This document shows, one piece after another, positions 1 through 7,888 of a stretch of DNA of 10,877 bases. The position numbers were made by a program, and so were the translations under genes. Numbering within the stretch: position 1 is the stretch's first letter; each line of letters starts with the position of its first letter. This DNA is from Asterionellopsis glacialis (taxonomy: Eukaryota; Bacillariophyta; Plagiogrammaphyceae; Rhaphoneidales; Asterionellopsidaceae), in assembly GCA_014885115.2 (NCBI GenBank), contig WKLE02000724.1, forward strand, positions 1 to 10,877, given 5' to 3'. The notes below the pieces were generated by a model. It ran no database searches and was not told where the DNA came from. It saw only the letters and a program-made list of their open reading frames with translations.

Positions 1-1114
1 GCAGAGCACTCTCCAAATTTGAGTCAAATACCCAGTAACCCAATGCAGTCACAGCCTTGTAAGACAAATATTGTTGGATACCATATAACTTGACCACTTT
101 GATTCATAAAATCATAATTTGATCCTTTCTTATATATTGTCCTCTTCACATAACATGCCTTTTTGTTTGGATTACAATGTCTCATATATGCACTTAAGTC
201 ATTGTACAATCAATCCATGTTGTTTATTTGATATGAATTTTTCAAAGCTTTAGTTCCTTGCCTTGATGATACAAACAACTTTCAAAGCATGAGTAAACAC
301 ATGTTTGTTCACCATCTTTTTGGATGTATCTTATTTTGGGTCTTGGTGGTGGTATCCATCTTCCTGGTAGTGGTTCTTGAGATGGTGTATCCTTAGCAAT
401 GGCCGGTTTTGCATTTTTACTTGTAAAAGAAGATTCTACAGTTGGCATAGCCATGGAAATCATTTTGTTTCTATCTGACTCTGCAGGAATTTTAAACATA
501 AGATTTGCATCACTTTTCAGATATTCAACAACTGATGGTAGTATTTTCTCATTAATCCACTCTTGGCACATTAAAACTTCTTTACCATTTTTTTGCATAC
601 CTACAAAGTGAGCAGCCACCAGTGTTTTTCCTATCTTGATTCTATGCTTGATGTATTTTGCTGGAACATATTTCAGTTTGACTATATTTGTTTGTGAGTG
701 AAAATGGGTCTCATCTTGAAGCATTTTTTTGAAGCCATTTAGGTCTCTCTCCAACCTTCAACTGTTCTACCCTATCAGGATGTGCCCAACACTCTATTTC
801 GTTATTGAAATCATCATTCAATTCCTTGAAGCATTTGTAAGTTGGCTGTTTTTTTTTTGAATGGATGGATCTCTTCTGTCTTGATTGTACTCATCCCACT
901 GATTTTGGAAGTAATTCTTACATAGCAAATCAGATTATTCATCTTTATCACAAAAGCTTTCTTGAAGGTCATCTTTATCCTTTTGCTATTTTTCTTTTTT
1001 TGTATCTTTACAATCCTAAAGGTGCTGTTTTTCTTTTTTGTTTTTGTAGTATTTTGTTATACTTGATGATTTGTTCTCTTCTTATTTAAGCCTCTTCAGT
1101 ATTGATTGGTTTCT
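1..1114 (-). pseudogene. C-terminal relic of the long minus-strand gene, possible papain-like Cys/His domain
   Basis: The longest open piece (754-242, about 170 codons) continues upstream in other frames: a stretch with CWAHPDRVEQL lies at 848-725 and a lysine-rich one near 1110-970. At its end, around 303-262, it carries CVYSCFESCLYHQG, which has the look of a catalytic-Cys helix in a papain-like fold. After a frame change and a TGA (MD-stop-LYNDLSAYM) the text goes on through YPTIFVLQG. After one more shift it reads KAVTALGYWVFDSN near 58-14. In related-looking proteins I would expect HAVT with the catalytic His; here a Lys codon (AAG) stands at that place. So the chain is broken at least three times and the presumed His is lost. 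A pseudogene is well supported. The peptidase assignment is an inference from the Cys...(H)AVT...D/N order only. The relic runs off the left edge. Confidence 0.5.
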
Positions 1115-1684
1115 TCACAATCTTTTTTTTTCCTTTTTTTTCTTGGATTCTATCTTGTCAAATTGTGAAATAAATGAGTCCTTGGTTCTATGCAAATCAT
1201 CAACTTCTCTCTCAAGTCTTTGTTTCTTTTTCAAAGATATGGTTTTCAACATCTTCTTTCCTCCCACCATTTTAGCAACTGTTTGTTTTCTTGAGTTTTG
1301 TTTCTCCAATTGTACTTGTTCTTGAAGTTTTTCTTGTTTCAACTGTTCTTCCTTTCCAATCTTTTCTTGCAGTTTTTTCTAAGCCTCATCTTTTCTTTTG
1401 TATTTCCTATACCAAGCAAGGAGTACTGAACTACGTGGAGCTAGTTTCAAAGCGCCTCCTAGGGTAGAATTGTAAATTTTTCTTAATGCTTCATTTTCCT
1501 CTCTATCTTCCAACAAAGATTCTCCTTTTTTTTTCTGCATCATTGCCATCTCCTCCTGCATGATTGTCATCTCCTCTTGCATCAGTGTCATCTCCTTCTG
1601 CATCAGTTTCATCTCGTCCTGTAACATTATCTTCTCCTCCTGCATCAGTGTTGTCTCCTCCTGTATCATTATCTTCTCCTATGG
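1115..1684 (-). pseudogene. Coiled-coil segment of the long relic, split by one TAG
   Basis: Two open pieces in the same frame (1669-1379 and 1378-1115) are separated only by a TAG at 1379-1381. Read together they give a long, charged, Gln/Glu/Lys-rich helix: heptad-like MQEEMT units, then NEALRKIYNSTLGG and APRSSVLLAWYRKYK, then KLQEKIGKEEQLKQEKLQEQ and REVDDLHRTKDSF. There is no ATG of its own beyond those inside the repeat, and it follows the peptidase relic directly on the same strand. Coiled coils of this kind usually serve dimerisation or scaffolding; no catalytic feature is visible. The upstream join to the peptidase lies in the other frame, with the change probably at the run of nine A (minus strand) just downstream of the minisatellite. 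I read this as part of the decayed multidomain gene and not as a separate gene. Confidence 0.5.
1535..1681 (-). repeat. Seven-copy 21-bp coding minisatellite
   Basis: Seven imperfect 21-bp units begin at 1535, 1556, 1577, 1598, 1619, 1640 and 1661. On the plus strand a typical unit is CTGCATCAGTGTCATCTCCTC. On the minus strand, 21 bases being seven codons, the array keeps frame and is open in two frames. One frame gives MQEEMTI-type helical heptads, the other DDTDAGG-type acidic Gly/Asp repeats. The heptad frame joins the downstream coiled coil without a shift; the Asp/Gly frame joins the upstream end of the peptidase relic. Confidence 0.9.
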
Positions 1685-2479
1685 TAACTGTAATTTCTTG
1701 TTTTTTGCTTGAATCAGTTGTTTTTCTTGATAAACTAGATTTTGTGGTCTTGGATACTTCTTTATGAATGTAGAAGTCTCTTGATTGCTTATCAGATTGT
1801 GTGATTTCAAGGCATTGTCTGCCTGCAGTTTTCCATGTATTCTTGATCATATTCCTTTGATAACCAATTTGGTATTCCAACAGCAAGGTCTGTCGTAAAT
1901 TAGCATTATTGAACACCACAACTTGAGCTATCTTTCTGACCTCCTGGAGGGACAGGTGGTCTTATCTTCTCTATTTCATCAATTTGAAATTTCTTCTTAA
2001 AAACATTTTTAAGATCTTCTTTTTTCTTGTTGGTTCCAATAAATCCCTTGCCATCCATAAGATGATTCTGGTCCAAAAAAAAGACAATTTAAATTGTCTT
2101 CAGGAACAGCATTGCACACGGTAGCATAAGCTGTAATTATTGAGTCATTGAGCCATGTGTTTTTTCTCAGATAAGGTCCATCAGAAGTATAGAGTATAGG
2201 TGCAAACATATTTGCAGAACTAGATATGAATATCTTGGTGGGCTTATAACTTGTCTCCCAAACTTCCATGGAAAGATCAATGAAACGGTGGAGTTCTTCT
2301 GGGCCAATTCTTGGAAGACATTTGGCTTTGTCTCTGAATGCAGCAGTTCCTTCCACTGAATACATTGTGAAACTGTTTGGATGATGCATGGAACCTAATG
2401 AAGCAGGTAATTTCTTTCTTCCTTTTTTTTTACTGCTAAGATTTTGGCTATATTTTCATCATTTAAACCAGATCTTTCA
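1685..2479 (-). pseudogene. C48 (Ulp1/SENP-like) SUMO-peptidase relic
   Basis: Two hallmarks of clan CE C48 peptidases are readable. YLRKNTWLNDSIITAYATVC (about 2185-2120) matches the WLND-E/S-VI-x-x-Y element at the start of the Ulp1 core. QKDSSSCG (Gln codon 1936-1938, Cys codon 1918-1920) matches the oxyanion Gln and catalytic Cys, six residues apart as in Ulp1. Known family members cleave SUMO or related conjugates and processing sites. The upstream part, with GLNDENIAKILAVKK and GRKKLPASLGS, joins through an A-run frameshift near 2425. A second shift lies near 2015, between NQQEK and EDLKNVF, and a third directly after the Cys motif, where VFNNANLRQTLL continues in another frame. Only about 80 residues separate WLND from the Cys, against about 130 in Ulp1, and no HW...D segment is visible. 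Even repaired, it would probably lack the catalytic His and Asp. Confidence 0.65.
2081..2100. repeat. Perfect 20-bp palindrome
   Basis: AAGACAATTTAAATTGTCTT reads the same on both strands over all 20 bases, next to a run of eight A. It lies within the C48-like relic, in the codons for EDNLNCLFF, so it may be only a by-product of the coding sequence. Confidence 0.85.
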
Positions 2480-3052
2480 TGTCTGTGTTATACTAATCTT
2501 TGACATTTCTTGTGGCTTTTTCATAAAATTTGTCACTTTGTAAATTAAAACAGGGACTTTCAATGTTGAGGTTGAGTTTCTCTCATCATAAACCCAAAAG
2601 ACACACTGAGCATGCACAGGTTTCCCTCATTTATAGCATTTGTTGAGAACAGAGATATGTAAATTCTGTTGGTAGTGATAGCACACAATTTGGAATGAAT
2701 TTAAGTACCCAGAATTGCATTCTCTTGTAACACATTGGTCTGGTGTCTTTGTCAAGCGTTGACTGTCACAGAGTTTGCACACTGCAAGAATAAAAGGATG
2801 AGATTCTTCATTCTGGCCAATAAAGCCTCTGGATCATCTTGCAGTTGTCATTTCATGTTTTGTCAACCTCCGACAACATGATCCATGTAGATATTCATTG
2901 CATTACAAACATATAAGATCATTGCTAACCTTGGTATCAGTTATGTTACATCCACCACATCTGAAGATCTTGGTGACTAAAGATTTGCCTATTTCTTTAG
3001 ATTGTAAGGATAGAACAGCTACAGCATCAGTGTTTATCTTTATTGGGGTACT
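2480..3052 (-). pseudogene. PHD-like zinc finger and following segment, interrupted by stops
   Basis: This continues the frame of the acidic ORF to its right, past a TGA at 3053-3055. Its cysteine and histidine pattern fits a PHD finger (C4-H-C3): CGGC at 2959-2948, 12 residues, CL-stop-C with TAA at 2903-2905, NEYLH then GSC, 32 positions, then CKLC at 2779-2768. PHD fingers usually bind histone H3 tails in chromatin. The usual Trp two residues before the last Cys pair is absent (AVC). Further stops in the same frame are TGA at 2834-2836, TGA at 2627-2629 and TGA at 2477-2479. Between them QCVFWVYDERNS and LKVPVLIYKVTNF remain readable. More Cys residues follow the finger (DQCVTREC), so another treble-clef type is possible. 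The gene is dead at this place, since three or more stops lie inside one domain. Confidence 0.6.
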
Positions 3053-4099
3053 TCATGTTTGTCTTTTATCTCCTATTACATCACTAGACTCATGTGTTGG
3101 CTTATAAGCTTCATCATCATATGCACCATTATCCATACCAGCATAGGCTTTTCTTGGTGATCTTTTTGAAGCAAGTTTGTCTGTGCTTGTTGATACTTTT
3201 TTTTTTTTCCTAGGAGATTTTTTTGTACCTTTAGTTTCTTCCTGAGATGATTGTTCATCATGATAATCATAATAATCGCCATTATCAGTGGCATCAAAAT
3301 AATCTTTTCTTTTTGGAGATGGTTTTCTATCTTCATCTAACTTATGTTCATCTCCCTCATCTTCATCTAAGTCATCTGAACCTTCTTGTTCTTCTGATTC
3401 ATCTTGAGATTCTTCAAAGTCTTCATCAACTGCATCTTCTGATTCATTTTTATACGTTTCATCATCTTCAACCTTTTGTGTAATTACAGCAGAACTAGCA
3501 ACATTATCTGAGAGTATTGCAACCGGACTAACTAAAGGTTCGGCTACTACATCCACTATTTCTTCTTGTGGATTTGGAGTTCTTGCTTTCATAATCGCTT
3601 CAGGCAGATCATAATTGTAGTTATCCAAGATTTTATGATGATCATAGATCTTTCCATTTGTTTTTAAAAGAGACATCCTGTAACTTACACTATCTTTGGT
3701 ACAAAAGTTTCTATATATATATATATATATATTTATACCTGTTTCATATTTGACTATTGGTGTGTCAGATAGCTGAGTATTATCTTTTCCTTTATTTTTC
3801 AGATCTTGAGGCAAATACTCTAAAATGTCTTCATTTAGAATATCACTGTCGTCAGTAGCCTTCTTTAATTGTTCTTCTGTGTAATCATCAACATAACGAT
3901 TCCTGAAACCATTTCTAACATAAAACTGCACTGTATTCTGGTTGTTAACAGCAGCTTGAGCATACACAGGCAATGTTGTATTAGAAATAGGTGGATCACC
4001 ATGTAAATTGTACATACTGCTAAATTGTTGTAGTAGGGTCAGTATAAAACTGCCTAATCCTTGGTAACAACAATGTGCTGAAACACTCTTCCTGGGCAT
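3053..4099 (-). pseudogene. GNAT acetyltransferase C-terminal half with acidic and basic tail
   Basis: The open piece of 348 codons starts with GNAT motif A (YQGLGSFILTLLQQ, residues 12-25; Q-x-x-G-x-G/A type, acetyl-CoA pyrophosphate loop). Motif B follows (NNQNTVQFYVRNGF, residues 52-65; the classical N-x-x-A/V-x-x-F-Y-x-x-x-G-F). GNAT enzymes move acetyl from acetyl-CoA to amines such as histone lysines. Residues 211-258 are strongly acidic. Residues 259-317 are basic, with KKSPRKKKK and two SPRK motifs that suit nuclear localisation or DNA contact. IYIYIY at 124-129 comes from a TA microsatellite. The N-terminal half of the fold lies upstream in another frame, so the ATG at 4099 falls inside the domain and is not a true start. 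The TGA at 3053 is followed in the same frame by a PHD-like finger. The family is clear; the substrate is unknown. Confidence 0.6.
3712..3732. repeat. TA dinucleotide microsatellite
   Basis: An uninterrupted alternating T-A run of 21 bases lies inside the reading frame of the GNAT-like relic. There it encodes Ile-Tyr repeats between YETGIN and RNFCTK. It keeps the local frame open. Confidence 0.9.
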
Positions 4100-4138
4100 T
4101 TTTTTACTTGTTTGGTCTTGAAGAACTCTTTTAATTGT

Positions 4139-5098
4139 CTAACAGATGAGGCCATGTAATTTAAAAATATGCTTTTGTTGGTAGAAAAAAAAATTGATGG
4201 CACCAAAAATCTGTAATTCAGCCCACTTGCTTGAAGGTAGATCTGGTATTAGACCTACATTTACAACTAAAGCAGATGAGCTATTAATTGCACGCTTGAT
4301 TTGTTTATCATTTTCTGCATTTTCAATGAAATTATCCTGATAGAACTTTTCCAGGGGCTTATTCAGTTTTAATCTATTATGAAATGCTAAAGGCATTTCC
4401 TTTTCATCAGTATTACAATATTTGTAGTAATCTATCACCGTTCTCACAATAGTTACCCATATGTAAGAATGGTTACCCTTAACATAGTCTGATTCTTCAA
4501 AGTTGCGCTTGGATATATAGCTGAGGAATTCAGAGCTCACAACTTGAAGGAATTCTCTTAGTCCAAAACTATCATTAGTATTGGATTTGATGGTAGTCTT
4601 AGATAATAGAAGAGATTTGATACAGGAGTTATACAGTATAGTGTCCTTTGATCTTTCCTTGTCTAAATGCTTGGAAGAAGTTTCTGCAGGTGCAGCAGCG
4701 ACTTCATCTTGCTGGTTAGATTGTTTGGTAGTGTCTTCTTCATTTGGATCAGTAGCTTTATCTTGCTTTGGCTGGGATGGTTTAGAAGGGTCTACTATGG
4801 TTGTAGATGGCTTGGAAGGTTCTGTTTTGGTTGTAGATGTTGTTTCACCTTGCTTTTGGGATTGTAGATTCTTTTTAACAGGTGGTGTTTCAGTAGGTGG
4901 AGCAATAGCTTTATCTTGCTTTTGCGGGGATGGTTTGTGTGGGTCTACTTTGGTTGTAGATGGTTTGGAAGGGTCTGCTTTGGTTGATGTTGTTGATTTA
5001 TCTTGCTTGTAGATCTTTTTCCACTGATGGTGTTTCAGTGCTGCTGGTGGGGCTTGGATTTGCTTTGGAATCAACACTTTTCCTTGGATCTTTAACAA
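4139..5098 (-). pseudogene. Lys/Ser/Thr/Pro-rich linker and N-terminal part of the GNAT-like domain
   Basis: About 320 codons are open, with no ATG at the head (the first codon is TTG after a frame change). Residues 20-150 are low complexity, with repeated PSKPSTT, KQDK and TETPPVKKNLQ motifs from a 153-bp tandem repeat. From about residue 155 the composition becomes that of a folded protein: FGLREFLQVVSSEFLSYISK, YIWVTIVRTVIDYYKYC, SSALVVNVGLIPDLPSSKWA and LQIFGAINFF. At a run of eight T (plus strand, near 4184-4191) the frame changes, and LPTKSIFLNYMASSVRQLKE followed by KKCPGRVFQ reads on. After another shift this meets the YQGLGS motif of the neighbouring piece. I take this as the N-terminal half of the same GNAT fold. 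The order fits known GNAT enzymes, but the sequence identity of this half is not obvious to me. Confidence 0.5.
4756..5061 (-). repeat. Two-copy 153-bp coding tandem repeat
   Basis: The copies begin at 4756 and 4909, both with CTTTATCTTGCTTT on the plus strand, and are imperfect. At 153 bases (51 codons) the unit keeps frame. On the minus strand both encode TETPxVxKxLQ, then TTSTxKxxPSKPSTT, xVDPxKPS and KQDK. In the copy at 4909-5061 the TETPSVEKDLQAR part is out of frame with its own STTSTKADPSKPS part because about one base is lost near 5005. The other copy is intact. So the frameshift happened after the duplication. Confidence 0.8.
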
Positions 5099-5700
5099 TC
5101 CTTTTGGAGGGATTTTTTGTTTTGTTCTTTTTTGTTTGAAATGACTCCAACAGATTCTATCTCTTCATACTCAGATGCTGCTTTGTTGGACACTACATTG
5201 GAAGGAGGTGACTTTAGCATAGAAACATCAACTGGAAATGCCTGAATAATGCTATCACCTGGGTTTTCATTCTTTCTTGATGTTTCAGGTTTTGTAGAGG
5301 AGGATTGTTTGGTAGAAGAAAGAGAAGGAACATTTCTAGAATCATTCTTGGTAGTGCTTTTTTTGGTTCCCTTTTTTATTTGAGGACTTTTTGTCACCTA
5401 CTATCCTTACTCTCCTTGGAGAGGCAACCTTTGACCAAGTATTTTTCATGATTTCACCATAGAGCTGTACACCAATAACAACTCAAACCTATCAATGATT
5501 AGTTTCGACAACTCAACTTTCAGTAATTTCCTGCTCAAATACCTTGACACGTTGCTAGTCTGTGTAAGACACATAAAGAGGTGAGGCACTCTTGTAATAC
5601 AAAAATTGGTACACTGTCTCACACAAGGAAGTTGGTGAGACTGAGTTAAGACTCTGATGCACCAACAACCAAGACCAGGACAATAGAGAACGTGATTCTA
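5092..5700 (-). pseudogene. N-terminal pieces of the long minus-strand relic
   Basis: A Lys/Ser/Thr-rich piece (5397-5092, about 100 codons; no ATG, first codon GTG) holds KKGTKKSTTKNDSRN, SSTKQSSSTKPETSR and SEYEEIESVGV. It joins the next linker at an A-rich frame change near 5110-5130. Above it, 5700-5446 is open in one frame and contains SNVSRYLSRKLLKVELSKLI then IDRFELLLVYSSMVKS. A parallel frame gives ETVYQFLYYKSASPLYVSYT near 5623-5555. A third frame links them with KNTWSKVASPRRVRIV just before 5397. This is helical, basic sequence of no family I recognise. It is probably the N-terminal end of the same decayed gene, but the true start cannot be placed. The composition is coding-like; the exact frame order is inferred. 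Confidence 0.35.
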
Positions 5701-6440
5701 ATAGGCGGGTGTTGCACTATTGGAGATCTCTATTGGACTCTGGACTTGTCTTGGAGGAACAATCAAGCTTCAACAAAGATCTGTAATTGGTTCTTTGGAA
5801 GTAAACAATTGTGACAGAGATGATTCTTGTAGAAACTTAAGGCAAGACCTTCTGAAAAGAGGTTGTAGGTGCTGTAAATCTTGAGGGGCTGGGAATTGTT
5901 GTCTTGTTTCAATCTGAAACTTCCTGCTTTGTTTGTCTTTGTCTTGTTACAATCTTCAAAGTAGCATTGTGCTTTGTTTGTCCTGGTTGTAGTGTGGAAT
6001 TTTACCAAGTACAAAAAAGTGATGTGAAAGGATTAGTAAGTGGTAATGTGATAAAGACAGGACACAAGGGAATTAGCAAGAGACTTCCCAACGTACCCAC
6101 AATACACAGTACAACTCTCTTCTTTGAGGAATCAAGGATGAGATGAAGAAAAAGAAGAGCCAAGGAGACAATTGGTGTGGTAGGATTGATGAGAAGCCAG
6201 GAACTGACTTCAGTGATCTGCCTGGCAAAAAACTGTTGTCAGCAATGTAGTTGTAAGAACCAAGCATTCCTGTGTCAACATGTTCTTTTTATGTGACCTG
6301 TCATAGAATTTGTATCAGAGGTCCTTCTTCAATGTTGGTCATGAAAACACCAGTCTTCCTATTTCCATGTGGTAGTCTTAACAGGTAACATTGTGAAACT
6401 TACAAAATTTGTATTGTACTGGACAAAAAGAAATACCGTG
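5701..6440. other. Spacer without a convincing gene
   Basis: The longest open stretch is 5904-6146 on the plus strand (about 80 codons). Its first ATG is at the head and its text includes CFVCPGCSVEFYQVQK and ISKRLPNVPTIHST. It has no domain I recognise and no coding continuation on either side in the same frame, though DNWCGRIDEKPGTDFSDLPG (about 6170-6229) in another frame also looks protein-like. It could be a further gene relic of low quality or chance. A 7-base inverted repeat, GTCTCAC...GTGAGAC, lies just left of the spacer near 5615-5640. I see no RNA gene here. Confidence 0.35.
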
Positions 6441-6866
6441 CTGGCGTTTCCATAATAGGCCATATTGAAGTTAGCATTGAACTTAACAGGCTGGTGCTAG
6501 AAAAATTGGCCATATTACTAGAATTGATATTCAAGTATGTTGGATATTCAGGTACTGTTCAATATACCTGGCTGGTGCTCAGAATATTGCTAACATGTAC
6601 CAGTACAAAACCTACCCAATTTTATAATGTGCAGAAAAAAATGAAATGCCATGCTGGCGTTTTGATAATTAGCTATATTCAAGTTTTGGTTGATCTTGCC
6701 AGGCTGGAGTTAATTTTTTTTGCCGTAGTGCTAGTGCTGGATTTCAAGTATGTTGGATATTCAGGTACTGTTATATATACCTGGCTGGTGCTCAGAATCT
6801 TGAATATATTTAATGTATCCTGTCCATTTACAATTGATACAAATTTTATTGATATTCCAGTGAAAA
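6441..6866. repeat. 213-bp tandem duplication with nested 50-bp repeats
   Basis: Copy 1 begins with CTGGCGTTT at 6441 and copy 2 with CTGGCGTTTT at 6654, an offset of 213. The same offset holds for TATGTTGGATATTCAGG (6536 and 6749) and for GCTGGTGCTCAGAA (6571 and 6784). Inside each copy GCTGG recurs after 50 bases (6440/6490 and 6653/6703) with similar flanks. A fragment of a third unit start (AGGCAGGCGTTTCAACC, near 6963) follows. A frame open through both copies on the plus strand (6494-6904) repeats KYVGYSGTV and YTWLVLRIL because 213 is divisible by three. It lacks an ATG head and I do not call it a gene. Confidence 0.85.
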
Positions 6867-7112
6867 GGTCAATTTTTTTTAAAAAATCCTTGTTTACCTA
6901 CTAGCAGTTCAAATTGGTAGTGTTTTGTTTAGAATAGACAAAAACATAAAAAGTAGAAACTAGGCAGGCGTTTCAACCATTAGGATGTGATGATTCAAAT
7001 AAATATCATGATATTACATTAAGTGATATTAGAATGCTACATGAAAACCCTAACAATGCATATTTTTTTTAATGATTGTATTTTGCACTGTGTTATAGGT
7101 AAACAAGAATGA
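6867..7112. other. AT-rich spacer
   Basis: No gene is visible. It holds the third partial repeat start (about 6925-6985), a 14-base palindrome AATATCATGATATT near 7006, and long A and T runs. TTGCACTGTGTTATAG before the following relic could be a splice acceptor, but no donor can be paired with it. Confidence 0.4.
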
Positions 7113-7888
7113 AAATGGCTCATCCATTTGAATAAACCTATTAGCACAGTAGTATCAGTCTCTGATGAAGCATTTGCTTTGTTAGTCCTGGAAAACAGCT
7201 GGTTACACTGGAAGTATATTTTGGACCACAAAATACAAGATTTTAAGGACAAGAAGAAAGTCAAAGCAAGATATAATAAAGATATCAGAGAAGGCAATGC
7301 ATTATTTGATGGATGGACTGTAAAAGGTCTCCAGAAATATAACAAGATCATTTGCAAAGTCATCAAAGACTGCAAAGACAATGAAAAAATTAGCACGTAC
7401 ATACAGAATTTGACTAACAAATGTCTTCCTATGTGGCAAAGCAAGCATACAAGATCAGAATTGAAATCTGACATTACAAAACGCAGGAAGGTTGTTGTCT
7501 ATAATAACCTTTTAGAAACATCATTTTTGGAAAAACAAAAGAAGGCAGAACAACAAGAAGAACATTACAAGCAAACTATGCAGCCTAAGTACAAGCACTT
7601 TGACAATATTTCATATTTGGATACTTACAAGGAATCAACAAACCAAGATGAAGACACAGATGATGAAATGGATCACCATGAGAGTCAGCATGCATTTACA
7701 CAACCCGACAAGGTCCATATCAAAATGAAATAGTTCAAAATTCTATGTATGACAAAATGAAGCCATTCAAAAATACTAATGCCCAATCAGTTAAACAAAA
7801 GGCTGCAATTCCAACTAGGTTTCAATCTAGATGTGTGTCTAGCAATGTATGTAAGAAAGAAAAGTACCAATATGTAGAAAGAGTGTAA
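7113..7888 (+). pseudogene. Repeat-associated protein relic, DEAFALLVLEN / GW-helix type
   Basis: The frame is open from a TGA at 7110-7112 to a TAG near 7733 (about 205 codons, no ATG head). It contains SVSDEAFALLVLENSWLHW, then KVKARYNKDIREGNALFDGW followed by TVKGLQKYNKIICKVIK, then a basic, glutamine-rich helix and an acidic end (NQDEDTDDEMDHHESQ). A +1 change near 7708 opens a second piece to the TAA at 7886. It reads QGPYQNEIVQNSMYDKMKPF, AAIPTRFQSRCVSSNVCKKE and ends YVERV. The ENS...W and GWT-x-x-G-x-x-x-Y-N patterns look like a small protein carried by repeated elements in algae and other eukaryotes. That is recollection, not a search, and its function is unknown. The TGA before the first piece and the frameshift argue that it is dead, unless the lost 5' part is a spliced exon. 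Confidence 0.5.

Noticed and set aside
399..1767. Plus-strand open stretches at 399-611, 865-1089, 1071-1325 and 1564-1767.
   Set aside because: They are mirror readings of the minus-strand relic (Phe/Leu/Ser-rich opposite Lys/Glu-rich text) with no domain of their own.
1379..2905. A variant genetic code or selenocysteine reading to explain the in-frame stops.
   Set aside because: TAA, TAG and TGA all interrupt the relic, and frameshifts occur as well, so ordinary decay explains it better.
2898..5012. Open stretches at 2898-3107, 3247-3483, 4581-5012 and 4667-4867 (plus) and 3076-3336 (minus).
   Set aside because: They lie opposite or out of frame with the better supported relic and consist of low-complexity repeats.
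5615..5640. Inverted repeat GTCTCAC / GTGAGAC as a terminator or element end.
   Set aside because: Seven-base arms with a 12-base loop are expected by chance in this much sequence, and nothing else marks an end here.
5904..6229. Faint resemblance to the C-terminal part of a piggyBac-type transposase (GLVSGNVIKTGHKG..., Cys-rich end).
   Set aside because: The match rests on a few residues and the Asp catalytic motifs are not seen. I could not support it.
6494..6904. A 136-codon plus-strand ORF through the tandem repeat.
   Set aside because: It is open because the 213-bp unit is a multiple of three. It has no ATG head and no recognisable domain.
7037..7474. Minus-strand open stretches at 7037-7474, 8806-8997 and 10133-10324.
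   Set aside because: They are antisense shadows of better supported plus-strand coding sequence.
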